Positions 24,525 through 32,083 of a stretch of DNA of 64,000 nt are shown in pieces (position 1 is the first letter of the stretch; each line of letters opens with the position of its first letter). Source of the stretch: Pseudorhodoferax soli (GTDB lineage Bacteria; Pseudomonadota; Gammaproteobacteria; Burkholderiales; Burkholderiaceae_C); NCBI RefSeq assembly GCF_003337555.1, contig NZ_QPJK01000002.1, positions 558,001 to 622,000 of the forward strand, given 5' to 3'. Under the pieces are notes generated by a model. That model was not told the origin of the DNA, ran no database searches, and saw only the letters and a program-made list of their open reading frames with translations. A program made the translations under genes and the position numbers.

Positions 24525-25966
24525 CGGCTCGGCTCGCTGGCAGGGGCTTGGCGCGCACCGGCGGGTGCGTTCTTGCGGGTGGCGGCATCCACGGGCTGCG
24601 GCCGCAGCACGGCCACGTTGAGCTGGTCGTCGCCGAAGTAGCGGGCCGCCACCGCCTGCACCTGCTCGGCCGTGACCAAGCGCAGCCGCTCGATCAGGCG
24701 GTCGGAGAAATCGGGTGCAAAGCCGGTGACCCACTGGCTGCCGAGTTCGCGCGCCTGGTTGAACAGCGAATCGCGCTTGTAGACCTGACCGGCCACCCAC
24801 TGCGTCTTGACGCGCGCGAGCTCGGCGGCGCTGACACCCTCGCGCGCCACGCGGGCCACCTGCTCGCGCAGCGCAGCCTCCAGCTGTTCGGTGGTCTTGC
24901 CGGGCGCCGGCACCCCGTCCAGCACGAACAGCTGCGGGCCGCGGCCCATGAGGCCGTTGCTGGCGCCGGCACTGTCGGCCAGGCGGTCGGGGCCCTGGGT
25001 CAGCGCGCGCTCGAGCCGGGCGCCAGGGTAGCCGTCGAGAACGGCGGACAACACGGTCAGCGCCAGCGCGTCCTCGCTGTCCTCGAGCTGGGTGACCTGG
25101 GGTACCTTGAACGCCATGGCCAGGTAGGACTGTTCGGCCGGCGCCTTGAGTTCCAGCCGCCGGATGCCGCGCTGCGCCGGCTCCTCGCGCGGCTTGCGGC
25201 CCGGCACGGCTGCGGCCGGGATGGCGCCGTAGGTGCGTTCTGCCAGTGCGCGCACCTGCGCCACGTCCACGTCGCCCACGATCACCACAGCGGCATTGGC
25301 CGGCACGTACCACTTGCGGTAGAACTGGCGCACGTCGTCGGGCGTGAGGCTGTCCAGGTCGCCCATCCATCCGATGATGGGCCGGCGGTAGGGCGCGGCC
25401 TGGTAGGTCATGGCGTAGAGCGCCTCGTACAGCCGGGCGCGCGGTGCATCGTCGGTGCGCATGCGCCGCTCTTCTTTGATGACAGCCAGTTCGCGCGTGA
25501 ATTCGTCGTCGGCCCAGCGGTTGTGGGCGAAGCGGTCGGACTCCAGGCGCATCACCTCCTCGAGCCGGCTGGACGGGATCTGCTGGTAGTAGCCGGTGTA
25601 GTCGAAGGAGGTGAAGGCGTTCTCGGAGCCGCCGATGGCCGCCACGCGGCGCGAGAACTCGCCCGGCTGGAGCTGCTCCGTGCCCTTGAACATCATGTGC
25701 TCCAGCGCATGGGCGACGCCGCTGGTGCCATCCACCTCGTCCATGCTGCCCACGCGCAGCCAGACCATGTGCACCGCCGTCGGCGCGCGCCGGTCGGGCT
25801 TGATGATCAGCCGCATGCCGTTGGCAAGCTGGAATTGCTGGGCGGCGACCGCGGCGCTGGCGCCTGCGGCCGCCGAAGGCGCTGGGGGTGCTGTCTGGGC
25901 CTGCAGGCCGGGTGTCGCCCAGGCCAGCGCGAAGGCCATGGTGCACGCTGAAAGAATGCGTTTCAT
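24521..25966 (-). CDS. M16-family zinc metallopeptidase, catalytic subunit
   Basis: A 481-residue periplasmic M16 zinc peptidase. A signal peptide (SACTMAFALAWATPGLQAQ) is followed by the inverted zinc motif VAHALEHMMFKG with His86, Glu89 and His90; the third ligand Glu lies downstream in ELAVIKEERRMR. The C-terminal half carries the fold duplicate. A partner lacking the zinc site follows with an ATGA overlap, as in other M16B pairs of proteobacteria. It is divergent from ftsY with only 29 bp between the start codons. Confidence 0.93.
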   Translation of the reverse strand: MKRILSACTMAFALAWATPGLQAQTAPPAPSAAAGASAAVAAQQFQLANGMRLIIKPDRRAPTAVHMVWLRVGSMDEVDGTSGVAHALEHMMFKGTEQLQPGEFSRRVAAIGGSENAFTSFDYTGYYQQIPSSRLEEVMRLESDRFAHNRWADDEFTRELAVIKEERRMRTDDAPRARLYEALYAMTYQAAPYRRPIIGWMGDLDSLTPDDVRQFYRKWYVPANAAVVIVGDVDVAQVRALAERTYGAIPAAAVPGRKPREEPAQRGIRRLELKAPAEQSYLAMAFKVPQVTQLEDSEDALALTVLSAVLDGYPGARLERALTQGPDRLADSAGASNGLMGRGPQLFVLDGVPAPGKTTEQLEAALREQVARVAREGVSAAELARVKTQWVAGQVYKRDSLFNQARELGSQWVTGFAPDFSDRLIERLRLVTAEQVQAVAARYFGDDQLNVAVLRPQPVDAATRKNAPAGARQAPASEPSR

Positions 25967-25983
25967 AGAATCATCCGATTCTA
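25966..25983. promoter_or_regulatory. Symmetric -10 pair between M16 operon and ftsY
   Basis: TAGAATC-atcc-GATTCTA is a perfect 7-4-7 inverted repeat filling most of the 29-bp gap between divergent start codons. Each arm reads TAGAAT, a good -10 hexamer, on its own strand. No convincing -35 is seen for either. Confidence 0.5.
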
Positions 25984-25995
25984 AGAACGCCCCAA

Positions 25996-27102
25996 ATGTT
26001 CAGTTTCTTCAAGAAAAAACCGCCCGCACCGGAGCCGGCACCCGCCGAAGCGACGCCCGCCCCTGCGGCGGCCGAGCCGCCGGAGCCCGCCGGCCGCAAT
26101 TGGCTGCGCAATCCCTTTGGCGGAAGCAAGCCAGAGGCGGCACCCGATCCACCGCCCGCCGAGGTGGCTGCCGAGGTGGCCGCCGAGCCCGCAGCCCGCA
26201 CCGGCTGGGTGGACCGCCTCAAGCTGGGCCTGCGCAAGACCGGCAGCAGCATCACCACCGTCTTCACCGGCACCCGCATCGACGAGGCGCTGTACGAGCA
26301 ACTCGAAGAAGCCCTGCTGATGGCCGACGCTGGCGTGAAAGCCACGACGGTGCTGCTGGACGACCTGCGCCGCCGCGTGAAGGAGGCCCGGGCCACCGAG
26401 CCTGCCGCCGTGCGCGGACTGCTGGTCGATGCCATCGCCGACATGCTGCGGCCCTTGCAGAAGCCGCTGGTGATCGGTGAGCACAAGCCTACCGTGGTGA
26501 TGGTGGCCGGCGTCAATGGCGCGGGCAAGACCACCTCGATCGGCAAGCTCACACGTCACCTGGCGGCGCACCAGGCCTCGGTGCTGCTGGCCGCGGCCGA
26601 CACCTTCCGGGCCGCTGCACGTGAGCAGCTGGCCGTCTGGGCCGACCGCAACTATGTGGAGACCATCAGCCAGCAGGGCGGCGACCCGGCGGCCGTGGCC
26701 TTCGACGCCGTCAATGCCGGCCGCGCCCGCGGCAAGGACGTGGTGCTGGTCGACACGGCCGGCCGCCTGCCGACCCAGCTGCACCTGATGGAGGAGCTCA
26801 AGAAGATCCGCCGCACGCTGGTCAAGGCCGACACCGCCGGCACCGGCGTACCGCACGAGGTGCTTCTGGTCATCGACGGCAACACCGGCCAGAACGCGCT
26901 GATGCAGGTCAAGGCCTTCGACGACGCGATCGGCCTGACGGGCCTGATCGTGACCAAGCTGGACGGCACGGCCAAGGGCGGCGTGCTGGCCGCCATCGCC
27001 CAGGAGCGGCCCGTGCCGGTTTATTTCATCGGCGTGGGCGAGAAGCTGGAAGACCTGGAAACCTTCGACGCGCGCGAGTTCGCGCAGGCATTGCTGGGCT
27101 GA
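25996..27102 (+). CDS. ftsY: Signal recognition particle receptor FtsY
   Basis: FtsY is the membrane-associated SRP receptor GTPase that docks ribosome-Ffh complexes at the Sec translocon. The 368 residues comprise an acidic, Pro/Ala-rich A domain (1-70), a helical N domain (about 70-150) and the G domain. G1 is GVNGAGKTTSIGK (172-184), DTFRAAAREQL is the insertion region, DTAGRLPTQLHLMEEL is G3, TKLDGTAKGG is G4, and GVGEKLEDL is near the end. The N-terminus MFSFFKKK is a membrane-targeting helix. The cognate ffh lies at 62183-63568. Confidence 0.97.
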   Translation: MFSFFKKKPPAPEPAPAEATPAPAAAEPPEPAGRNWLRNPFGGSKPEAAPDPPPAEVAAEVAAEPAARTGWVDRLKLGLRKTGSSITTVFTGTRIDEALYEQLEEALLMADAGVKATTVLLDDLRRRVKEARATEPAAVRGLLVDAIADMLRPLQKPLVIGEHKPTVVMVAGVNGAGKTTSIGKLTRHLAAHQASVLLAAADTFRAAAREQLAVWADRNYVETISQQGGDPAAVAFDAVNAGRARGKDVVLVDTAGRLPTQLHLMEELKKIRRTLVKADTAGTGVPHEVLLVIDGNTGQNALMQVKAFDDAIGLTGLIVTKLDGTAKGGVLAAIAQERPVPVYFIGVGEKLEDLETFDAREFAQALLG

Positions 27103-27124
27103 GCGCCGGGCTGCACACCACCGC

Positions 27125-27859
27125 TCAGGGCCGCGTCTCGCAATCGCCCTTGAACAACTGGCGGCCGTCGTCGCGCAACAGGCGGGCATGGCGCTTGCGG
27201 GTGTCCACGCGCCACTGCGCGCCGACGCCGAAGACGACCTCGTCGCCCGCCACGAAACCCGAACTGAGCCATTGCCCGTTCACGGCCACGGCGTTCTCGG
27301 CCGCGCTGTAGCGCACCTCCACGCGCCGCGCCGCGCGCCCGGCATCGGGCTGCATGCCGCAGTACAGGCTGCGGCTGTCGGGCGGACTGCCGCGCGCCGC
27401 GAGTTCGGCAGCGATCTGGGCGGCCCGGCCGGGCGCGCCGCTGGCCTCGCAGCTGAACCGGGCCACCAGGGCGGTGCCATCCATGGTGTGCACGGGCTCG
27501 AACACCAGACTGGTGAGGTCCGTGCGGCCGCTGCGCCGCGGCGGCTGCACGAAGGGTTGCTCGGGCTCAAGCCGACCCGAAGGCATGACGGAATTGAGGA
27601 TGGCAATGCGCTGGGGCATGCGGCAATCCACGACGTAGTTCGCATAGCCGACCAGGGGCGACGGCCGCTGGGCATGCACGAGGAAGTACGTGCCGGCCAC
27701 ATGGTCGCGGTCGACCACGTCGAGCGCGATGGCGTCCACGCCGACGAGCATCTCGTCGATGCGCTGCACCATGTGGAAGCTGGCCGGCGCGGTCTGGGCG
27801 GCCGCGGACAGGGCGACGAACGAGGCGGCAAGGCAGAAGGGAAGTCGGCAGGACGGCAT
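27125..27859 (-). CDS. Hypothetical secreted protein
   Basis: A 244-residue protein with a clear signal peptide (CRLPFCLAASFVALSAAAQ) and no domain I can name. The mature part has four or five cysteines (VVDCRMP, RFSCEAS, SLYCGMQ, KGDCETRP), consistent with disulfides in the periplasm. The ATG at 27859 was preferred to the TTG directly before it. It is convergent with ftsY, and follows the GltI-like gene on the same strand after 39 bp. Family unknown. Confidence 0.7.
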   Translation of the reverse strand: MPSCRLPFCLAASFVALSAAAQTAPASFHMVQRIDEMLVGVDAIALDVVDRDHVAGTYFLVHAQRPSPLVGYANYVVDCRMPQRIAILNSVMPSGRLEPEQPFVQPPRRSGRTDLTSLVFEPVHTMDGTALVARFSCEASGAPGRAAQIAAELAARGSPPDSRSLYCGMQPDAGRAARRVEVRYSAAENAVAVNGQWLSSGFVAGDEVVFGVGAQWRVDTRKRHARLLRDDGRQLFKGDCETRP

Positions 27860-27898
27860 CAAGAAGTTCAGCGCCCCGCCGGTGCCGCACTCGCGGAC

Positions 27899-28783
27899 CT
27901 ACATGGCGGGCTTGTCGCTCAAGGCCTTCAGATTGTCGCGCAGCTGCTGGCTCATCGGCAGACCGAGGTTGATGCCGCGCGGCGGGATCGGCGACATGAA
28001 CCACTTGTTGTACAGCCGCTCGAACTCTCCCGACTTCATGGCATCGGAGAACACGCCATCGACCAGTGCCTTGAAGGCCGGGTCGTCCTTGCGCAGCATG
28101 CAGGCATAGGGCTCGACCTGCAGCGAATCGCCAACGACATCGAGCTGGTCCGACATCTTGGAGTTGGCGCGCAGGCCGAACAGCAGGATGTCGTCCATCG
28201 CAAAGGCGACGGCGCGGTCGCTCTCGACCAGCAGCAGCGAATCGTCGTGGTCCTTGCCCAGCACCACCGTCATGCCGAGGTTGTTGTCCTGGTTGTACTT
28301 GCGGATGACCTGGGCATTGGTGGTGCCGGTGGTGGTGGCCACGGTCTTGCCGGCGAGGTCGGCGTAGTTCTTGACGCCGGAGGTCTTCTTCACCAGCAGG
28401 CGTGTGCCGGTGTAGAAATGGTTGATGGCGAAGGCCACGTCCTTGCCGCGCGCGCTGTTGTTGGTGGTCGAGCCGCATTCCAGATCGATCGTGCCGTTGG
28501 TGAGCAGCGGAATGCGGTTCTGCGAGGTCACCGCCATGGTGCCCACTTCCAGGCTGGGCTTGTTGAGCTTCTTCTTGACGGCCTCGACAACGGCGTCGGT
28601 CAGATCGACCGCGAAGCCCACGGCCTTGGTCGAGCCGGCCAGGTAGCTGAATGGCACCGACGACTCCCGGTACGCCACGGTGATCTTGTTGTTCTCGGCC
28701 ACCTTCTTCAAGGTGTCGGCATGGACAGCGGACAGGCTCGCGCAACACAGGGCGATGGCACTCAGGCGGGACAAGGCAGGCAT
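27899..28783 (-). CDS. GltI-like amino-acid ABC transporter substrate-binding protein
   Basis: A 294-residue periplasmic solute-binding protein of family 3. After the signal peptide (LSAIALCCASLSAVHA) come KKVAENNKITVAYRESSVPFSYL and VGFAVDLTDAVVEAVKK, typical of the glutamate/aspartate-binding GltI group, and LECGSTTNNSARGKDVAFAINHFYTGTRLL with the ligand-contacting residues. The ATPase and permease genes that normally follow are absent, so it is an orphan receptor that must borrow a transporter or serve sensing. The ligand is probably a dicarboxylic amino acid, by family only. Confidence 0.88.
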   Translation of the reverse strand: MPALSRLSAIALCCASLSAVHADTLKKVAENNKITVAYRESSVPFSYLAGSTKAVGFAVDLTDAVVEAVKKKLNKPSLEVGTMAVTSQNRIPLLTNGTIDLECGSTTNNSARGKDVAFAINHFYTGTRLLVKKTSGVKNYADLAGKTVATTTGTTNAQVIRKYNQDNNLGMTVVLGKDHDDSLLLVESDRAVAFAMDDILLFGLRANSKMSDQLDVVGDSLQVEPYACMLRKDDPAFKALVDGVFSDAMKSGEFERLYNKWFMSPIPPRGINLGLPMSQQLRDNLKALSDKPAM

Positions 28784-29057
28784 GGACTTCCTCGGTCAGG
28801 CGAATGGGATTTGCAGTGTAGGTACGCCGCACGCCTGCGGAAGCAAGGGATATGCCTGAGGCCGAGCGATGCGCTGGCCATCGAGACCGGTCGGTGCACG
28901 TGCGCGGATTGCGCCCCAAAGGGGCGCCGCTCCACACTGGCCCACGGCCTGGCACGGCAGCTAGCCGCCGGATGTGGGCCGGTAAAACCCGCTCACGCGC
29001 ACCGCGCAGCTTGCTTACGCTGGCGGCCTTTCACCCACGACAAGGAGATCCGCCACC

Positions 29058-30035
29058 ATGCCACCCGCCTCACGCCGACTGTTGCTGTCCACTGCCCTGC
29101 TCGCTCTCGCGGGCAGCAACCTGCCCGCCATGGCGCAACCGGCGGCTTGGCCGAGCAAGCCCGTCCGCATCGTCGTCACATTCCCACCCGGTGGCGCGCC
29201 GGACACGCTGGCACGCCTGCTGGCCGACAAATGGAGCGCATTGGGCCAGCCGGTCACGGTGGACAACAAGCCCGGCGCGGGCGGAAACATCGGCGCTGAC
29301 ATCGTCGCCAAGAGCCCGGCTGATGGCGCCACACTGGTGTTGGGCACGGTGGGCACGCACGCCATCAACGCGGCGCTGTACGACAAGATGCCGTACAACA
29401 ACCTCAAGGATTTCACGCCGATCAGTTTCCTGGCCAGCACACCGAACCTGCTCGTCGTCAACAAGACGGTGCCAGCCAACAACGTCCAGGAATTGGTGGC
29501 GCTGGCCAAGCGCGAGCCGCTGGCATTCGGCTCGTCGGGCAGCGGCACCTCGATCCACCTGTCGGGCGAACTCTTCAACACACTGGCCGGCGTGAAGATG
29601 CAGCATGTGCCCTACAAGGGCCGCGCCCAGGCGATTCCGGATCTGTTGGGCGGGCGCATCGCCATGATCTTCGACAACATGCCGTCGGCGCTGCCGCTGG
29701 TGAAGTCAGGTGAGCTCAAGGCCCTGGGCGTGACCAGTGCGCAGCGCTCACCCGCCGCGCCGGACATTCCGACGATCGCCGAGGCTGGCCTGCCCGGTTT
29801 CGAAGCGACCTCTTGGTTCGCGCTGCTCGGGCCGGCCGGCATGCCACGCGAAGTTCAGCTGCGCATCAACCAGGAAGTCGCGCGCGTGCTGGCGCTGCCC
29901 GACGTGAAAGAGAAGCTGGCCACCCTCGGCCTGGACCCGAACCCAGGCACGCCAGACGCCTTGATGGCGCTAATGCAGCGCGAGACCGCCAAATGGGCTG
30001 GGGTGGTCAAGGCGTCCGGGGCCAAGCCAGACTGA
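29058..30035 (+). CDS. Bug-family tripartite tricarboxylate transporter substrate-binding protein
   Basis: A second Bug/TctC receptor, 325 residues. The signal peptide (RRLLLSTALLALAGSNLPAMAQ) is followed by WPSKPVRIVVTFPPGGAPDTLARLLADKW and VDNKPGAGGNIGADIVAKSPADG, then FDNMPSALPLVKSGELKALGVT, the most conserved family segment. AAGGAG lies 11 nt before the ATG. It stands alone: no TctA/TctB genes or catabolic enzymes adjoin, so the ligand cannot be inferred. The gene ends just before the candidate RNA at 30048, whose -10 box begins 3 bp after the stop. Confidence 0.92.
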   Translation: MPPASRRLLLSTALLALAGSNLPAMAQPAAWPSKPVRIVVTFPPGGAPDTLARLLADKWSALGQPVTVDNKPGAGGNIGADIVAKSPADGATLVLGTVGTHAINAALYDKMPYNNLKDFTPISFLASTPNLLVVNKTVPANNVQELVALAKREPLAFGSSGSGTSIHLSGELFNTLAGVKMQHVPYKGRAQAIPDLLGGRIAMIFDNMPSALPLVKSGELKALGVTSAQRSPAAPDIPTIAEAGLPGFEATSWFALLGPAGMPREVQLRINQEVARVLALPDVKEKLATLGLDPNPGTPDALMALMQRETAKWAGVVKASGAKPD

Positions 30036-30036
30036 G

Positions 30037-30043
30037 TTATAAT
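30037..30043 (+). promoter_or_regulatory. -10 box of the candidate RNA
   Basis: TTATAAT right after the Bug gene stop, followed after 4 bases by the first stem of the RNA candidate. No recognisable -35 hexamer lies 16-18 bp upstream, where the Bug gene is still coding. Confidence 0.5.
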
Positions 30044-30047
30044 CCCC

Positions 30048-30262
30048 GGTTCCCTTACTCATCAGCAAGGGAACCGCCTGGCCAGGCAACGCCGAATCTC
30101 ACGGCGGCACGTCGACAAGATCGCTCACGACGAAAAACGCAGAGTGGTCCTGCATGCGAAAGTGCCGTAAACGTGGACCGCGTAAGAGTCCACGACCAAG
30201 TTCCCCCAGGCAAATTCCGAACTGCTGAATCGCCAGTCCATCACTCGACCGACTGGCGTTTT
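30048..30262 (+). ncRNA. Candidate structured small RNA of about 215 nt
   Basis: A non-coding stretch bounded by a TTATAAT box upstream and an intrinsic terminator. It holds a series of stable stems: GGTTCCCTT/AAGGGAACC (30048-30075, 10-nt loop), CGCCG/CGGCG around 30090-30107, CGTCG/CGACG around 30111-30133, GTGGAC/GTCCAC around 30172-30194, and the terminator stem CGCCAGTC/GACTGGCG followed by TTTT (30231-30262). No convincing reading frame crosses it. It is not tRNA, tmRNA, RNase P RNA, SRP RNA or an obvious 6S RNA by eye. I cannot assign a family. Confidence 0.5.
30231..30262 (+). terminator. Intrinsic terminator of the candidate RNA
   Basis: CGCCAGTC/GACTGGCG, an 8-bp stem with a 12-nt loop, followed by TTTT. 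On the opposite strand no T run follows, so it works in the plus direction. Confidence 0.7.
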
Positions 30263-30410
30263 GCGTGTTTGCGCGGCTCTCTCCAAGCCGCCCGCGTGAT
30301 GGTCGATGCTGCAGTGGGCAAGGCTGTGGACAAGCACCGGTACATCTGCGCAAACCGAGGCCCCATGCGCTCCCCAGCGACGCGGTGTTCGCAAACAGGC
30401 AAGAGCCCGC
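30263..30410. other. Intergenic, nothing assigned
   Basis: Between the plus-strand terminator and the minus-strand terminator. No reading frame with a ribosome binding site or family match, and no strong stem, was seen here. Confidence 0.5.
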
Positions 30411-30438
30411 CAAAAGAAAAGCCCCGCTGGTGCGGGGC
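30411..30438 (-). terminator. Intrinsic terminator of the small minus-strand gene
   Basis: On the minus strand a perfect GCCCCGC/GCGGGGC stem with a 4-nt loop is followed by TTTTCTTTTG. It lies 29 bp after the stop of the 59-codon gene at 30467-30646 and implies real transcription in this direction. Confidence 0.85.
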
Positions 30439-30466
30439 CTGGAACAGATGCCGAACGCTCATCGAC

Positions 30467-30646
30467 CTAGGTCGGCAAACCCTTGGTGGCATGCCGCTTG
30501 TGGTCATCAGCGCCCGCCCGAACCGGTACCGTTTTGCTCGGCACATACGGCACGGTCATCGCGCTGTTCACATGGGTTCTAGGCTCGACGGCCGCCGATG
30601 CGGGCGGTGCGGGCTTCGAACTGTCGCTCCTGGTTTGATCGCTCAT
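30467..30646 (-). CDS. Small hypothetical protein (59 residues)
   Basis: A 59-codon frame starting MSDQTRSDSSKPAPPASA, hydrophilic, Ser/Pro-rich at the N-terminus and basic at the end (DDHKRHATKGLPT). No signal peptide, membrane helix or known family is visible; it is probably disordered. The Shine-Dalgarno is weak. The main support is the strong intrinsic terminator 29 bp downstream on the same strand and the absence of any other gene that it could serve. In-frame extension upstream to 30706 is possible but less likely. Confidence 0.5.
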   Translation of the reverse strand: MSDQTRSDSSKPAPPASAAVEPRTHVNSAMTVPYVPSKTVPVRAGADDHKRHATKGLPT

Positions 30647-30967
30647 GCTTGAAGAATCCGGTTCGGTGATCAGGTCAGCGGCGTGCCAAGCGCGCATCAG
30701 GTGCACCCAGGCATTCTTTCGCCCAGGTCCTGACGCGTGGGATGCAACATCCGCGCCATGCGCGCGACCGCAATGAAATCAACAGACAACCGTCTGCACC
30801 GCAGTCTCGCCCAGTCATTGTGTAAGAAGCTCCGACAGGAAGCACCTCATGCGCACAATTTCATGGTCTCGAAGTCGATCCACGTACGTCACCAAGCGAC
30901 TGCCACTGACATCGCCAGATGCCCAACCGGGCCACGATCGTCCCAACTTCTTTCAGAAAGGACAGCG
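30647..30967. other. Intergenic, no gene supported
   Basis: About 320 bp of visibly lower GC between the minus-strand small gene and the DUF3606 gene. A short hairpin GGATG-caa-CATCC lies near 30749-30761. The DUF3606 frame stays open upstream, but I see no start with a ribosome binding site there. The promoters of both neighbours should be in this stretch; none is clear. Confidence 0.5.
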
Positions 30968-31192
30968 ATGGGCAACGAAGACATCAACTTGGCGCCGAAT
31001 GCGACCGGCATTGACCGCATTGACACCAGCTCAGACGAGGCACTGCGCCTTTGGGCAGGCCGACTGAACGCAACTGCGGACCAGATCCGACAGGCCGTCT
31101 CGGAAGTTGGAGACCGCGCAAGCGACGTGGAACTGCATCTCAAGGGCAGCCGCAGCACAACGAACGACGACCGGATCAACGCTACCCGGTGA
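30968..31192 (+). CDS. DUF3606-domain small protein
   Basis: A 74-residue protein. Its core DEALRLWAGRLNATADQIRQAVSEVG (residues about 24-49) matches the DUF3606 pattern (a D/E-rich start, a central RYW-like motif, LRQAVxxVG), a family of small, stress-associated proteins of unknown function in proteobacteria. An AGAAAGGACA ribosome binding site stands 5-6 nt before the ATG, so this start is preferred to upstream in-frame ones. It ends in a polar tail with a second DDRIN motif. It probably has its own promoter within the preceding gap. Confidence 0.72.
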   Translation: MGNEDINLAPNATGIDRIDTSSDEALRLWAGRLNATADQIRQAVSEVGDRASDVELHLKGSRSTTNDDRINATR

Positions 31193-31321
31193 CTTGCCAA
31201 GGTCTAAGAATGTAGGAAAAGGCTGATGACGGCACACGTTACACACCGGCCGGGAATACCCTAGGAACCGTGCCAAGTGATTGATTTCGAAGGGCGGCAC
31301 ATAGCTTGCTATAGCTGATGG

Positions 31322-31555
31322 ATGATCTCCATTCAACTGCTGAAGCGCCCTTTGATCGCCATTGCATCGCTGCTTGCCGTCTCCGCAGCGTTCGCATTGG
31401 GTGCATATCCCGACCTTCCATCGGTCCAAACACTCCCTGGAGCTGCGGCTTCTTGGGCGACCTCCACGTTCAGCGGCGACCATAGCGGAATGTGGGAAGT
31501 GGTTGCAGCGCTTGCGGTCATGGCCGTGATCGCCAAGCGCAACGGCAAGGCCTGA
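31322..31555 (+). CDS. Small membrane or exported protein (77 residues)
   Basis: A 77-codon frame with a hydrophobic N-terminal segment (PLIAIASLLAVSAAFALGAY), a polar middle with Thr/Ser, and a second hydrophobic stretch near the end (EVVAALAVMAVIA) followed by KRNGKA. It could be a two-helix membrane protein or a cleaved secreted peptide with a C-terminal anchor. Just upstream lies TTGCTATAGC, an extended -10-like sequence. No Shine-Dalgarno is evident and no family is recognised. The codon use resembles neither strand shadow, which gives modest support. Confidence 0.42.
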   Translation: MISIQLLKRPLIAIASLLAVSAAFALGAYPDLPSVQTLPGAAASWATSTFSGDHSGMWEVVAALAVMAVIAKRNGKA

Positions 31556-31654
31556 TCGCTGCGACGCAGTTTTCAGTCTGGTGCGCAGGTGCCATGCAAA
31601 AGATGTGCGGCATGTCACATTAGAAACACGGTGTCTTGGTTACGCTCGCGCACC

Positions 31655-31858
31655 ATGAAACAAATTCGCATCTCAAGCACGCGCGAAGTGGCGCAGAACC
31701 AAGGCCAACGCTTCGTCTGCGAGTGGATGGAAGGCTCGCTGATGAACCGCTGGCTGCTGAAGAACCGTTTGGCCGAGGCATTGGAAGTGCACGGCGAAGG
31801 CAGCCACTGGGTCGAATCGCGCGACACGGAACACGTGCGCCAACCTGCTCACGCCTGA
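31655..31858 (+). CDS. Small hypothetical protein (67 residues)
   Basis: A 67-codon frame starting MKQIRISSTREVAQNQGQRF, charged and soluble, with RFVCEWMEGSLMNRWLLKNRLAEALE in the middle, which could form one or two helices. No domain is recognised. There is no strong Shine-Dalgarno. It lies before the bidirectional-looking hairpin at 31934 and the tRNA. Its residue composition looks like a real protein, but evidence beyond that is thin. Confidence 0.42.
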   Translation: MKQIRISSTREVAQNQGQRFVCEWMEGSLMNRWLLKNRLAEALEVHGEGSHWVESRDTEHVRQPAHA

Positions 31859-31929
31859 CACGCAACGACACCGCCGTGGCTGCACGCGCAGTCGCGGCAG
31901 CCCCTCCCAAGGCAGCCGTCAACTGCCAA

Positions 31930-31966
31930 AGAAAAAGCCTCTGAAGTCATCGACTTCAGAGGCTTT
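31930..31966 (-). terminator. Strong terminator hairpin after tRNA-Met
   Basis: AAAGCCTCTGAAGTC/GACTTCAGAGGCTTT is a 15-bp perfect stem with a 3-nt loop, followed on the minus strand by TTCTTT. It starts 6 bp beyond the tRNA 3' end. On the plus strand it is followed by GATTTT, so it may also end the small-gene transcripts. Confidence 0.88.
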
Positions 31967-31971
31967 GATTT

Positions 31972-32048
31972 TGGTGGCGCTTCACGGATTCGAACCGCGG
32001 ACCTGTGGATTATGATTCCATCGCTCTAACCGACTGAGCTAAAGCGCC
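31972..32048 (-). tRNA. tRNA-Met (anticodon CAU)
   Basis: A full cloverleaf on the minus strand: acceptor GGCGCTT/AAGCGCC, D arm GCTC/GAGC with GG in the loop, anticodon loop ATCATAA (anticodon CAT), T arm with TTCGAAT, and an encoded ACCA end. By its acceptor and D arm it looks like elongator tRNA-Met. The isoleucine CAU tRNA, which is read after lysidine modification, is less likely but not excluded by eye. Confidence 0.92.
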
Positions 32049-32083
32049 GAGCCGCACACTATAGCACGGATTTCACGGAGGTT

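Noticed and set aside
23190-25946. Very long alternative minus-strand frame over both M16 genes
   Set aside because: Only part of it is the true second M16 protein. The upstream part is an off-frame reading of the first M16 gene, so I did not call a giant fusion.
27090-27127. CTGAGCG/CGCTCAG inverted repeat after ftsY
   Set aside because: The arms contain the stop codons of the two convergent genes and there is no T run. It is explained by TGAGCG/CGCTCA at the gene ends, not as a terminator.
28911-28927. GCGCCCC-aaa-GGGGCGC hairpin in the divergent GltI/Bug gap
   Set aside because: A strong stem but with no T run on either strand and no promoter geometry, so no role was assigned.
30110-30140. 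tmRNA-like ACGACGAAAA run in the RNA candidate
   Set aside because: The short resemblance to a tmRNA tag region is not accompanied by the tRNA-like ends or a tag reading frame ending in the usual residues.
30036-32050. Genomic island integrated at tRNA-Met
   Set aside because: Looked for a copy of the tRNA 3' end near 30036 and for an integrase; neither is present. Kept only as a finding on composition.
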